From assembly GCA_002278935.1 (NCBI GenBank), contig NCJL01000005.1, forward strand, positions 1-64,000: a DNA stretch of 64,000 nucleotides. Direction: 5' to 3'. Position numbers and translations under genes: made by a program. Positions 47,501-55,834 of the stretch are shown one piece after another. The first letter of the stretch is position 1. Each line of letters opens with the position of its first letter. This DNA comes from Gallionellales bacterium 39-52-133. Its GTDB lineage: Bacteria; Pseudomonadota; Gammaproteobacteria; Burkholderiales; Gallionellaceae. The notes below the pieces were generated by a model, which did not search any database, had not been told where the DNA came from, and was given only the letters and a program-made list of their open reading frames with translations.

Positions 47501-48876
47501 CCATGCCCAACAAGATCAGTGCTGGGTAAGCCGCAGTCATTGTCAGCCAACTGGCAGTCTCCAACTGTTCCAAAATCAGGATGGGTGCGATCGATGCCAG
47601 AATCAAGAACTGCAACAATGCTCCCACTGCCGGTAGCAGTAGCATCCCAGGCATCATGTGCACGAACTAAAGTTAGCCCATGTTGGCTGGGAAATTCAGG
47701 ATCATTGGGTGTGGAGGAAAATTCACCTAGTGCATTGACGTAGGCATTCTCCACCTCGGCATGGGCTTGCACGCGCTTTATCAGCGACATCATATCTTTT
47801 GCGCTGAGCGGGTTTGCCAGCTTTAATTGGTAAAGATTACTCGGTAGAATACTGCCAACGATTGTGGCATTAATGTTGTTAGCTAGTCGGAGTATTTGTG
47901 CTTCATTGGTAGCTTTAACAACATGTACCAAAACCTCATCTGCTACAGCTTTGCTGCCATCAGGCAGGGATATTAGATGAGAAGTATTTGATTTGGCGAT
48001 GCGCACAGGGAAGCTGCTGATGCACAATTTGTATGGAGGTGAAGTTGCGATGACGCGATCTGTGCGGGTGTAGGCTTCAAAAGCCAAGCAACTTCCTGCT
48101 TTAACTGAAGCCGTGTTAAGTATCACATTAACACCATAAATACCGTCGCCAGCTTGTATGTCACCTTCCTTACCCTGGTCATTCATCGCATACACCTGCT
48201 GGGTATCCATGCGCCGAAGTGATACTGGAACAACATCTCTCCCTTTGCCGACTATCACCACGCTGAAGCGGACGGGTATCTTGCCGTTATTTACCTTTAG
48301 CGCATAGGGCGTTGCACGCGGCTCCAAGGGTGTTTGCGAAACAGCGGCGCTTACCCGGAATTTGAAATCAAATGGTGCGTAACGGGTTGAAGCCGAAACT
48401 TGCCTGGAATGTCGTTCAGTTAATTTTCTTGGTGGGGTTTTCTCTATGGCTTCTTCAACGAATACCAGCGTGGTTGCTTCAGTCGTCTGGCCGGGCGCCA
48501 GCACACCTTTGAGGAGTTTGACTTCACGGTAGGGCAGACTGTCCGGCCCAACACCGTTGATATTCAGTATTTTAAATTGCGTGTTATCAATATGGGTGAT
48601 CGTCAAGTGCAGCGGTGCAAGAAGCGGCGCAGCCGAGTGGTTTTTGATGTGTACTTTGGTGGTGTAGGTATTTTTTTTGGGGTCAAATTTGAAAGCGGAA
48701 TAAGAAACGGTCACTCGGTGGTCAACAGAAACTACAGTTTCAGGGTTAAGTGCATGAGCAGCATTCAGGAATAAAAATAAACAAAGGAAGAGGAATGTCT
48801 GGCTGTCATTACGCAATGCAAGGATGGATAGTAGCGAATACTGTTTGTATTTTTGAAACTGAAATCCTGCTTTCAT
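44578..48876 (-). CDS. Giant secreted subtilase with cadherin-like and VWD-like domains
   Basis: About 1432 aa; start at the second of two near ATGs, well spaced from GAGG. Signal peptide (about 25-43). A ~250-aa N-terminal region shared with the paralogue at 50371, a subtilisin-propeptide-like segment (about 295-390), then an S8 domain (395-665) with Asp in AVLDSGID, His in GHGTQVAGV, oxyanion Asn in AAAGNSGSNG and Ser in ATGTSIAAP: all intact. Two cadherin-like repeats and an Ig-like SVGQTLTA domain (705-1010) precede TGDPHLTTVDGLHFDFQAAGEF, a von Willebrand type D-like domain (about 1016-1175). The C-terminal ~250 aa are not recognised. Probably surface-exposed or extracellular. Confidence 0.87.
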   Translation of the reverse strand: MKAGFQFQKYKQYSLLSILALRNDSQTFLFLCLFLFLNAAHALNPETVVSVDHRVTVSYSAFKFDPKKNTYTTKVHIKNHSAAPLLAPLHLTITHIDNTQFKILNINGVGPDSLPYREVKLLKGVLAPGQTTEATTLVFVEEAIEKTPPRKLTERHSRQVSASTRYAPFDFKFRVSAAVSQTPLEPRATPYALKVNNGKIPVRFSVVIVGKGRDVVPVSLRRMDTQQVYAMNDQGKEGDIQAGDGIYGVNVILNTASVKAGSCLAFEAYTRTDRVIATSPPYKLCISSFPVRIAKSNTSHLISLPDGSKAVADEVLVHVVKATNEAQILRLANNINATIVGSILPSNLYQLKLANPLSAKDMMSLIKRVQAHAEVENAYVNALGEFSSTPNDPEFPSQHGLTLVRAHDAWDATATGSGSIVAVLDSGIDRTHPDFGTVGDCQLADNDCGLPSTDLVGHGTQVAGVIAAKTNNALGIASIAPSSKIKSIIASADSDVLLAEMQQAFADVTAYGVASVINASFSRGPLAFAPVVDLCGSINAAVINGVTPVAVVVAAAGNSGSNGFFYPARCNDSSRPDHAALTRKDLFITVANSLSTTTIDPLCAPASALNQLCGNSNYGTWVDIAAPGMSLRTTAVGGGYISATGTSIAAPVVTGAAAILSSCGVPFDQIESTLKSGPLIPVTTPDGALLRLDIYEALKFKNLAPTAVSLSSSSINENTDTSGGFEVGTLTAVDPNTCDRFSYSIVGGADAAFFSIGGAGLDRLLLTAGILNFEVKNTYSVTVRVTDFFGLTFDQALNINVNNINEAPAGSNATLTINEDAAHTFAAANFGFSDPDDLPAPNSLSAVIISTVPAAGALELGGIAVTAGQSIAAADFANLTFTPAANANGNGYASFTFQVVDDGGTANGGINTDASPNTLTFDVTPLNDPPTGLLSISGTLSVGQTLTAITLAIADADGLGAFNYQWLRGAADIAGATGSSYTLVAADIGNIANVRVCYTDGGGTLECLNTTNATNTGDPHLTTVDGLHFDFQAAGEFVALRGSNGMEIQTRQTPVSTAAPLADSYSGLPVGVSINTAVAARVGSHRVTLQPNISGLAAASGLELRIDGVGTRLPASGIQFASGGRLVPIAGDAIQIDFPDTTTLVVTPGYWAPHSVWYLNVKVFHTPAQLGLMGIREQRSWLPRLADGSSLGARPVALHDRYVDLYEKFAYSWRVTDETSLFDYATGTSSKTFTLKEWPRENPPHVVPQGGRATKPLKREIALKHCHGVAGKNDHADCVFDVMVTGHPGFAKTLLFGQKIQRGLTATVVRGVKGDTRPNENLKFIALVMKHAPAAALITDNKDAARKEREDNSVPTGFIQFKLNGKNIGERVRLDARGQAVLNISRKKVGGGQIAASYLPAKGSVFLPSSSSNQSVSFEELKKRSRVLKGAR

Positions 48877-48978
48877 ATTCATTCCTCATCTAAAATGTTT
48901 AAAGCGAAAATTCCGCTATTCACACGTGATTTCCCACAAGTCTGTAGGGTGCGTCATACGCACCATTTCACAAGAAAA

Positions 48979-50214
48979 TTAGAACTCTTTCAATAACCCC
49001 AGGCTAACTACCCAGCTATCCAGTAAGCTGTCACCACTGCGTTTTTCATAATTCATAAACAATTGCGTACCGCTATTTAATGCTGCCACTACACCCAAGC
49101 CCGAGAGAAAATAGTCGCGGTCTGGCGCATCAGTCTCGACCAGAAATCCAGTGCCGGGAGTAAGAACCAATTCATTATTGATCAGTGTGGAGTTGTTCTG
49201 AAATTCATGTACGCCTGCACCATGCAGGGATGGGGTCAGGCTTCCCCATTTGAAGGTGTATGATTGACTCAGACGTGCCCCCAGACTGGCAGTAGCAGAA
49301 ATTGTAGTACGGTCACCGTAATGCAGCTCCAGGTTTGTGGTGCCGCTTTCGTTGTAGCCCCTGATATCGGTCTTGATGTAGTCGAGATTTAAAAATGGAG
49401 ATACATTGATATTGCCGAGCTTGCTTTGGTATGCGGATGAAATACCGGCCATAGCTTGCCTGCCAGTAGTATTGCCAATGGTTGTGCCGGAAATGGGACC
49501 AAAATAGATTTGACGTTTACTGTCAAAATTTACTGCACCGTAGCCAATGTAACCATCGACGGATATTTTCTCTGTCGGTAACCAGGTTGTATACATCGTG
49601 AGAATGTTGTTTATGGTTTTTAGCGAACCGGCATTGTTGATAAAATCAGCGTCATCACGAGTTTGGCTGGCGGTCGCACCTAATATGAAACTGTCCGTAA
49701 AGCGGTAATCAAGCCCAATCAACAAACTCCGCAAATCAGACTGAAAACCGTTCTCCAACTCTGTTTCAGGCCGCACACTGCGGCCAAATTGAGTTGATAA
49801 CAGCAGTCCCCAGCCGCCCGTCGCGCAACCAGAGCCCGCTTCGCGATTAAAGTCGTCCAGGCACTCGTATACTTCCCTATGATTTGGAGAGGTTGTTCCA
49901 CTGCTGGGATCTGAAGTTCCAAGATTACTTGAACTACTGTAACCGGCATTACCCAAAACATATCCGCCCGTTGACGCAGCTGTACACAATGTATTTAATT
50001 TCGCCTGGTCCCAGCTGGCAGGAGGGCTGGGATTATTGCAAATATTAAAAATATATAGCTCGAACCTGTCATTAATCGCCGTGTCTGCAGAAGCTTGCAA
50101 CGGAAAAAATGCCGAGAGTAAAGCCAGCAACAGTGTCAGGAAAAATAGACGGGACGTTGAGAGATGCGTTGCGAGAAATTGTTGAACGCTATTGGTTTGA
50201 ATGCTTGGTTTCAC
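48979..50214 (-). CDS. Autotransporter-type outer-membrane beta-barrel protein
   Basis: A 411-aa protein. GTG at 50214 is taken as start because GGAGG lies 6 bp before it and a signal peptide follows (FFLTLLLALLSAFFPLQASA); an ATG 15 codons upstream has no ribosome site. A short passenger of about 100 aa with Cys and Ser/Gly-rich parts precedes a ~270-aa barrel: GWGLLLSTQFGRS, DLRSLLIGLDYRFTDSFILG, AMAGISSAYQSK, ending in VVSLGLLKEF with terminal Phe. It lies between two secreted subtilases on the same strand and could be their export partner or processing substrate. Confidence 0.85.
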   Translation of the reverse strand: MKPSIQTNSVQQFLATHLSTSRLFFLTLLLALLSAFFPLQASADTAINDRFELYIFNICNNPSPPASWDQAKLNTLCTAASTGGYVLGNAGYSSSSNLGTSDPSSGTTSPNHREVYECLDDFNREAGSGCATGGWGLLLSTQFGRSVRPETELENGFQSDLRSLLIGLDYRFTDSFILGATASQTRDDADFINNAGSLKTINNILTMYTTWLPTEKISVDGYIGYGAVNFDSKRQIYFGPISGTTIGNTTGRQAMAGISSAYQSKLGNINVSPFLNLDYIKTDIRGYNESGTTNLELHYGDRTTISATASLGARLSQSYTFKWGSLTPSLHGAGVHEFQNNSTLINNELVLTPGTGFLVETDAPDRDYFLSGLGVVAALNSGTQLFMNYEKRSGDSLLDSWVVSLGLLKEF

Positions 50215-50292
50215 CTTAATCCTCCATTTCTGAAATAATAAAATGTCGTGACCAGCCATTCTGTACCAACACAGCGCCAGTGCAAGCGGCTG

Positions 50293-50344
50293 AGTATCCT
50301 AGCAACAATTCAGCGAGTCAATACATCATTCGGCTTAGGCCTAA
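50293..50344 (-). promoter_or_regulatory. Promoter of the autotransporter gene, with TTAGGCCTAA
   Basis: On the minus strand TTGACT (50316-50321), 17 bp, GATACT (50293-50298). The stretch GAATTGTTGCTAGGATACTC is also found in the promoter of the subtilase gene at 53428. The palindrome TTAGGCCTAA (50335-50344) lies 13 bp upstream of the -35 box. Confidence 0.65.
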
Positions 50345-50370
50345 TGGCTAATCAATGCTAAACAACATGC

Positions 50371-53349
50371 CTACTGAGTCGTAAAGGTATAAACAGCACT
50401 TGATGTGCTGCCACCATTTCCATCTTCTGCAACTACTTTCCAATAATACTGTGTTGAGCCAGCGAGCAGTGTTTCGGTACGTGTGACTTCTGTGCTGCCA
50501 CCGCTGGAGCCGCCTGAGTTGCCTCCACTACTGTCGCCCCCGCCACCTCCACACGCAACAAGGAGGGTTGTGACCATGGTTGCAGCGACCATCATTAGAA
50601 TTATTTTTTGACGGGAGAGAGGGCGGCGTTGGCTTCGTGTACCCATCAGCCCTGCCAGCAGGAAGCCGCTTCCGCCTAACCCACCTCCTAACAGCCCAGC
50701 GAGCTGGGTGGCTGACAAGGTGTTGCTCGCAACCAGCACCGGGCCACAGGCGGTGAAGGCAGAATTGGTGCATAAATAAAACTGGTAGCTTACAGTGTCG
50801 CCATCGGGGTCGGTGACTCGGTTCCATTTAAATGTGACAGAGGCGCCATTCACATTGATGCTGTTGTTACCCGGGCTAACCAATACTGGTGCGCTTGGGA
50901 ACGCGTTGGTGTTTTCTGAGGTGTCACTTGCGGAACTGCAACCGGGGTCGGCAGGGTAGTCAATTTTGCCATCGCCGTCGTTATCAATACCGTCACTGCA
51001 CTGAGGCACGGATACTGTGACGACATGAGTGCTATCCACGGTTTGTCCGGCGAAATCAGTAACGCGCACGGTGACGGAATAACTCGATTTGACTGATGAA
51101 TTCAGTACCCCGTCAGTGATACGCAGCCGGTCTGAATTAGCTCCGCCTATGCTGAATTTCGCTGCATCTGCACCGCCGGCAATGCTGTAAGTGAATTTGT
51201 CGCAAGTATCGAGGTCCGTTGCCAGCAAGGTGCCGACTTCAAAATCTGCGGTGGTGTTGGTGCCATTGCTGATGCTGTTGTTGCTGAGCGAAATGGCAGT
51301 GGGGGCGCGGTTGCGTGAAATGAGGGCGCGGTAAATATCCAGGCGCGGCGCGCTGGTGCCATCGGGGAAGGCAATAGTTACATTGGCGCTGGTTCTTAAG
51401 GTTGATTCAATCTCGTTGAGCGGTACGCCGCAAGATAAGAGGATGGCGGCTGCGCCGGAAACCATGGGGGCTGAGAATGAGGTGCCGGTTGGGCTTGCAT
51501 AACCGCCGCCGGCAGCAATGGTGCGTATCGACATGCCGGGGGCGGCCATATCTATCCAAGTACCGTAATTACTGTTGCCACAACGTGAATCAATTGTAGT
51601 GGCAGGAGAGCATAGTGGATCTATTGTCGTTGTAGAAAGACTATTGGCAACGCTAATCAATAATTCTTTTCGGGTGAGCGTAGCATGTTCAGGACGGCTT
51701 GAGTCATTACAACGAGCTGGATAATAGTAGCCGTTGGAATTGTTATTGCCTGCTGCAACTACAGCTATTGCAACTGGAGTAACGCCGTTTATGACTGCGG
51801 AGTTGATAGCGCCACAGTATGCTGTGACATTAACTGGTCCCCATGGTCCTCCGCTGAAGCTTGCATTTATAACTGAAGCGATACCATAAGCAGCAGCATC
51901 AAGAAAAGTTTGAGTTACTTCTGCGAGTGTTAAGACTAGATCAGTACCTACTGGTATAGACTTAATTTTACTGGCAGGTGCTACACCAGCGACACCCAGC
52001 CCATTATTAGTTTTAGCAGCAATCACCCCGGCAACACCTGTGCCATGACTATTGGCTGTATCAAAATCCGTATTGCTTGATCCGCAGTCATTGTCTGCAA
52101 GCTGGCAATCTCCGATCGTACCGAAATCAGGATGTGTGCGATCAATCCCAGTGTCAAGTACTGCAATAATTTTCCCACTACCAGTTGCATTTGCATCCCA
52201 AACATCCTGCGCACGCACCAACTGTAGTCCATGTTGATTTGAATATTCTGTATCGTTTGGTGTTGATGCAGTTTCACCTAGTGCATTAACCGAAGCGCTT
52301 GATATTTCAGGATGGGTTTGTAGTTGTTTAATCAACAACAGCATGTCCGCCGAAGAGAGCGGGGCTGGCAGCTGTAACTGATACAGATTGTGTTGCAAAA
52401 TGCCACCTGAAATTTTGGCATTGATGCTTTTTGCAATTGCTCGAATCTGTACTTCAGTGGTTCCCGCTACCACATGCAACATAATTTCATCGGCAATCGC
52501 CTTGCTGCCATCGGAAAAGGTGATGATGTTGGATTTATTTGATTTTGCGATGCGCACCGGCAAACCGCTGGCACATAGCTTGTATGTGGGTGATACAACT
52601 TCAGTGCCGCTGTTTACAACGTAGGCTTCAAAACTCATGCAGGTTTCAGGCTGCATGGAGGAGGGATCTATCTTTAGATTAACCACATTGGCACGTCTGC
52701 CATGGTCGTGCATCGGGTAGATTTCGCCGCTATCCTTGTTGCGTAAAAATACGGGTACGACGGGTGCGTTCTTTTTGGTGTCTCCATTGATCAGCATGAC
52801 GCTGAAACGCACGTCCTGTGTGTTGCCGCCTGCCGTGAGCGCATAGGGTGACACACGCAATCCCAACGGTGCTTGTGAAACACCCGCAGTGATTTGTCCA
52901 CCTTCATCGTTACGTTTTTTTCTGCGTTGTTGATGCACTTTGTGTTTTGCTTGGTCTGTTTCGGTCTTGTATATCAGTGTGGTAGCAGCAGTGGTTGTAC
53001 CTGCGCCCAGCTTGCCCTGCGACAGAGCAAATTCAATATAAGGTTGCCCAGCTGCCCCAAGGCCAGTGGCATTGAACGGCTTGATTACCTGACCTTCTAT
53101 GTGGTTGACGTTGAGGCGTAGCGGGGCCAGGAGTGGTGCTGAGGAGTGGTTCTTGATTTGAATCTGGGTGCTGTAAGTGCCATGCTGTGGGTTAAACTTG
53201 GGCTTGGTGTAGGTGACAGTAACTCGGTGATCAACTGCGACGACCTGTGCGGCTTGTGAGATTACGGGTAAGAGGAGGAGTGGTGCAAAAAATATAATTT
53301 TTGAAATACAAGATGACCAGACAATGACCTTTTGCAGGCGTGAGTACAT
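50371..53349 (-). CDS. Secreted subtilase with a membrane/lipobox insert inside its last domain
   Basis: About 992 aa, starting at an ATG preceded by AGGA; an in-frame GTG 15 codons earlier is less likely. Signal peptide (FFAPLLLLPVISQAA), N-terminal region and propeptide as in the paralogue, S8 domain with Asp in AVLDTGID, His in NSHGTGVAGV, Asn in VVAAGNNNSNG and Ser in GTSFSAP. A cadherin-like repeat and CSDGIDNDGDGKIDYP (Ca-binding type) follow. The final fibronectin-III-like domain is split by ~75 residues: AGLLGGGLGGSGFLLAGL, the arginine-rich GTRSQRR, a hydrophobic stretch ending in the lipobox-like LLVACGGGGG, and a Gly/Ser linker. The domain then resumes (STQYYWKVVAEDGNGG). Confidence 0.87.
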   Translation of the reverse strand: MYSRLQKVIVWSSCISKIIFFAPLLLLPVISQAAQVVAVDHRVTVTYTKPKFNPQHGTYSTQIQIKNHSSAPLLAPLRLNVNHIEGQVIKPFNATGLGAAGQPYIEFALSQGKLGAGTTTAATTLIYKTETDQAKHKVHQQRRKKRNDEGGQITAGVSQAPLGLRVSPYALTAGGNTQDVRFSVMLINGDTKKNAPVVPVFLRNKDSGEIYPMHDHGRRANVVNLKIDPSSMQPETCMSFEAYVVNSGTEVVSPTYKLCASGLPVRIAKSNKSNIITFSDGSKAIADEIMLHVVAGTTEVQIRAIAKSINAKISGGILQHNLYQLQLPAPLSSADMLLLIKQLQTHPEISSASVNALGETASTPNDTEYSNQHGLQLVRAQDVWDANATGSGKIIAVLDTGIDRTHPDFGTIGDCQLADNDCGSSNTDFDTANSHGTGVAGVIAAKTNNGLGVAGVAPASKIKSIPVGTDLVLTLAEVTQTFLDAAAYGIASVINASFSGGPWGPVNVTAYCGAINSAVINGVTPVAIAVVAAGNNNSNGYYYPARCNDSSRPEHATLTRKELLISVANSLSTTTIDPLCSPATTIDSRCGNSNYGTWIDMAAPGMSIRTIAAGGGYASPTGTSFSAPMVSGAAAILLSCGVPLNEIESTLRTSANVTIAFPDGTSAPRLDIYRALISRNRAPTAISLSNNSISNGTNTTADFEVGTLLATDLDTCDKFTYSIAGGADAAKFSIGGANSDRLRITDGVLNSSVKSSYSVTVRVTDFAGQTVDSTHVVTVSVPQCSDGIDNDGDGKIDYPADPGCSSASDTSENTNAFPSAPVLVSPGNNSINVNGASVTFKWNRVTDPDGDTVSYQFYLCTNSAFTACGPVLVASNTLSATQLAGLLGGGLGGSGFLLAGLMGTRSQRRPLSRQKIILMMVAATMVTTLLVACGGGGGDSSGGNSGGSSGGSTEVTRTETLLAGSTQYYWKVVAEDGNGGSTSSAVYTFTTQ

Positions 53350-53427
53350 CTTGAATATCCTGGTTTCGAATTGAAAATTATCGCGTCCAATCACCTTGAT
53401 TCAACAATGTGCCAGCGCAATCCCCCG

Positions 53428-53456
53428 AGTATCCTAGCAACAATTCTCCCGGTCAA
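53428..53456 (-). promoter_or_regulatory. Promoter of the 50371 subtilase gene
   Basis: Minus-strand TTGACC (53451-53456), 17 bp, GATACT (53428-53433). The spacer and -10 (AATTGTTGCTAGGATACTC) match the autotransporter promoter at 50293, so the two are a duplicated control region. Confidence 0.65.
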
Positions 53457-53518
53457 TGCCTAGTTTGCAGATGTTGCATAAGTGCAACAGAAATTTCTGC
53501 AGGGCTATATCTATTGGC

Positions 53519-53660
53519 TTAGGCCGCTGGCCTAACACTTGGGCAACTCTCGGATATTGGGGAAGTTTTCCCAAAGCAGGTACCCGACCCTTCCTCTGTA
53601 ATTAAATTTAGCCAAGCCAAGCGATATAGGCATTTTGCCTATATCCAATAGGGAATAGGC
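53519..53660. promoter_or_regulatory. Cluster of TAGGC/GCCTA inverted repeats upstream of the subtilase promoter
   Basis: TTAGGC-CGCTG-GCCTAA (53519-53535); GATATAGGCA-TTT-TGCCTATATC (53623-53645), a perfect 10-bp hairpin; and a further ATAGGC at about 53655 that can pair with the same GCCTAT arm. With TTAGGCCTAA at 50335 this half-site occurs upstream of both duplicated promoters. It may be an operator family. The 640 bp before 53989 hold no gene. Confidence 0.4.
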
Positions 53661-53705
53661 GTGATTCAATGCGGCGGCACTGCTATTGATCCGGAACCTC
53701 TATAA

Positions 53706-53771
53706 CCGTTCGTGCTGAGCTTGTCGAAGCACAAGAGTCCATTCACATTTCGACAAGCTCAATGCGAACGG
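53706..53771. repeat. REP-like palindrome (CTTCGACAAGCTC type)
   Basis: CCGTTCGTGCTGAGCTTGTC and its near inverse GACAAGCTCAATGCGAACGG form a long imperfect hairpin. This is a common dispersed bacterial repeat. It is itself bracketed by TATTGATCCGG (53684-53694) and CCGGATCAATA (53790-53800), as if inserted in the end of the MITE-like element that follows. Confidence 0.75.
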
Positions 53772-53789
53772 ATTCTCGAATAATTAATG

Positions 53790-53890
53790 CCGGATCAATA
53801 ATTAATATGCGGACAGGGAAATTATCCGGGTTCAAATAAAATAAATGTCTGGTAAGAAATATACGCTTCACTACTTTTAATAATACGGAC
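53790..53890 (-). mobile_element. MITE-like element, copy A (left bracket of the cassette region)
   Basis: The reverse complement, from GTCCGTATTATTAAAAGTAG (inner end, 53890) to CATATTAATTATTGATCCGG (outer end), aligns along its whole length with the element at 60923-61027. The blocks TAGTGAAGCGT and GTCCGCATATTAATTA are identical or nearly so. The outer terminal repeat has diverged or been disrupted by the adjacent REP-like palindrome. No coding capacity. Confidence 0.7.
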
Positions 53891-53988
53891 CTGTGAGTTC
53901 GTATTTTTGCATTTGGGCTTCACCGATTCAGGGTCGCGACGAAGCTGAAGATGACATAAATGACCCATTATTCTTAATGTAGGAGTAG

Positions 53989-54270
53989 ATGATGACTTGC
54001 AAGTTAACGATTTTTAGAAGCATGCTGTGTCTATCGCTGTTGCTGTTTGCCCAGCAAAGCTGGTCAAAACCCGATGTAGATTGTAGTGATCCGGCTTATT
54101 CAAATCTGCCTAGCTGCGACAAACGCGGAGAGCCGCAAATGCCCTCTGCCGAGCGACAAGAGCAATATAGAGTAAGACAGGAAACGATTCGTGAAAACAA
54201 GGCGAAGCTGGCATGCAAAAGGAAAAAAACACCCGCAGAACGCCAGCAATGCCTCAACAATCTACCCTGA
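53989..54270 (+). CDS. Small secreted Cys-containing protein (unknown)
   Basis: A 93-aa protein with a signal peptide (MLCLSLLLFAQQSWSK). The mature part has four Cys (DCSDPAYSNLPSC, LACKRK, QQCLNN), two of which could pair, and a basic helical segment (RQEQYRVRQETIRENKAKL). TAGGAG precedes the ATG. Not recognised. It lies inside the MITE-bracketed region but on the strand opposite to the cassettes. The 129 bp after it hold no feature I can name. Confidence 0.65.
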   Translation: MMTCKLTIFRSMLCLSLLLFAQQSWSKPDVDCSDPAYSNLPSCDKRGEPQMPSAERQEQYRVRQETIRENKAKLACKRKKTPAERQQCLNNLP

Positions 54271-54399
54271 AAGATTTTTTGCCTGATGGCCTCAACCGGA
54301 AAATGCCCAAACCGGCGCTCAGGCTGTGCGTCGCAAAAGGGCGGCGCCTTGTGGCTTCGCGTAATGCTCACCATCGTTTTCCCTTAAGGAGAAAGTAAT

Positions 54400-55656
54400 A
54401 TGCTAAAAAAATGCTTTTTGAATATGCGGTCGCTCGCGTTTCTATTCATTGCATCATGTTCTGTGCTGATGTCAGGGTGTCAAACAACACCACAAAGCAA
54501 GCTAACCCAAGATCTCGCCAGAGAGCAGCTAGGTGTTTCTATTCTCACCGTGAACCTGCTGGGTGTTTCAAATGTTCCCAGGAATTCGCAAACCGGTGTG
54601 CCCTGGCGAACCCGGTATGCCCGAATATTTACATGGATGAGTGAAACCAGAACATTCCCGGATGTCATCGCGCTGCAAGAAGCAACAGCCTTTATGCAGT
54701 GCGCTTTTGACCCAACGGTACGCGATTATGAAGCCATCAATTTTCTGCGTAGTGGAATTTCCAATGCGGCGGGTGAGCAATATCGAATTGCATACCTCAT
54801 CGTTGGAAAACCGGGCGGGGGTATACCCACTGATTGGACGGGCAATATAACATCGGGAGGTTGCTCCTCATCGGGCGGGCTTGCTTTGCTTTATCGTCCA
54901 AGCCGGCTCAGAAACGTTATCACCAGCCCCCGCGCAGGAGAATCTGTAGTCTCGCCCTATGACAGCCCGTTTCCTCTCCTGACTACTTATCTTGCATCGA
55001 GTGCGCAATGCTGCCCTCTGAATCTTGACGGTAGTGATGTTTGCCCGGTTACCCCGTTTATGGACGGGTCCATGATTAGACCGCAAGTCGGGCCAGTATT
55101 CAGGGACACTTGTCCAACGCGCCAGGGTGTTGCTTTAACCAGAAGCCGTAAAGCATTTGAAGGCTCGGACCCCAACAAGCCACAGTCGGATGCCGTTTTT
55201 AGCCGCTTTGAACTGGTTGGCCAGCCTGGCAGTTATATTCACATCTACAACGTGCACAGAGGCTTTGGGCAAGATCCATCCGACACAATCAATTCAGGTG
55301 TGCTTAACATCGATACCCTTGTTACGGATGTTGAGCGCCGGTTTAATTCCAGTAACAATCCCACCCTGTATCCACCGATTGTGGTTGGTGATATTAACTT
55401 TGGTGCTAACTATAACCCGCCAACTATAGAAGAAGTTGAAGGAAGCATGCCACGCTACCGTATGGCTGCGTGGTCACCTGAGAACGTCGGTGTTGTGATT
55501 GGTCGTCCGGAACATTTTCGCGCCAAACAACAAGCCTATGCCAACCAGGTGAAAGTCATGCCGCCCACCATTCCCGGCGAAGCGTGTTATCGCGACCCAG
55601 CTACACTGTGGTCCGATCATTGTGGTTTTTATTTCAGGGTGGAGCCGAGTCCGTAA
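54400..55656 (+). CDS. Lipoprotein with an endonuclease/exonuclease/phosphatase (DNase I-like) domain
   Basis: A 418-aa protein with lipobox LMSGCQ near residue 27. EEP-fold motifs are in order: ILTVNLLG (Asn), VIALQEA (Glu), IHIYNVHRG (His pair region), PPIVVGDINFG (Asp/Asn) and ATLWSDHCGFYF (Asp-His), so the active site looks complete. Unusually Cys-rich (QCCPLNLDGSDVCPV), as for an exported protein. Substrates of this superfamily include DNA, phosphoinositides and sphingomyelin; which applies is unknown. Strong AAGGAGA before the ATG. Confidence 0.85.
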   Translation: MLKKCFLNMRSLAFLFIASCSVLMSGCQTTPQSKLTQDLAREQLGVSILTVNLLGVSNVPRNSQTGVPWRTRYARIFTWMSETRTFPDVIALQEATAFMQCAFDPTVRDYEAINFLRSGISNAAGEQYRIAYLIVGKPGGGIPTDWTGNITSGGCSSSGGLALLYRPSRLRNVITSPRAGESVVSPYDSPFPLLTTYLASSAQCCPLNLDGSDVCPVTPFMDGSMIRPQVGPVFRDTCPTRQGVALTRSRKAFEGSDPNKPQSDAVFSRFELVGQPGSYIHIYNVHRGFGQDPSDTINSGVLNIDTLVTDVERRFNSSNNPTLYPPIVVGDINFGANYNPPTIEEVEGSMPRYRMAAWSPENVGVVIGRPEHFRAKQQAYANQVKVMPPTIPGEACYRDPATLWSDHCGFYFRVEPSP

Positions 55657-55768
55657 ATAGGTGCAACTGGGTAATGTCAGTTTCTCGGCCGGAGCGGAAG
55701 TATAAAGATTACGAACTAGACGACCCCTGTGTACCCAAAACGGACTATCATGGATTCAAATAGCGGGC

Positions 55769-55831
55769 GCTGAACCTAAGATACAAGGGGTGCCGCGCTT
55801 TTGCGGAGACCCGCTCGAACGCCAGTTAGCG
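55769..55831 (-). other. attC site 1 (distal end of cassette array)
   Basis: Read on the minus strand: CGCTAAC (55825-55831), then ...GGCGTTCGAGCGGG..., a central hairpin around AAAAGCGC, and GTTCAGC (55769-55775). Length 63 bp. The outer core triplet GTT is kept but the following RRR is CAG. It is the last attC: the 110 bp between it and the lipoprotein gene hold no further site or gene. Confidence 0.8.
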
Positions 55832-55834
55832 ATA

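Noticed and set aside
53989..55656. The two plus-strand genes as further integron cassettes
   Set aside because: They are in the opposite orientation and no attC-like palindrome follows either one.
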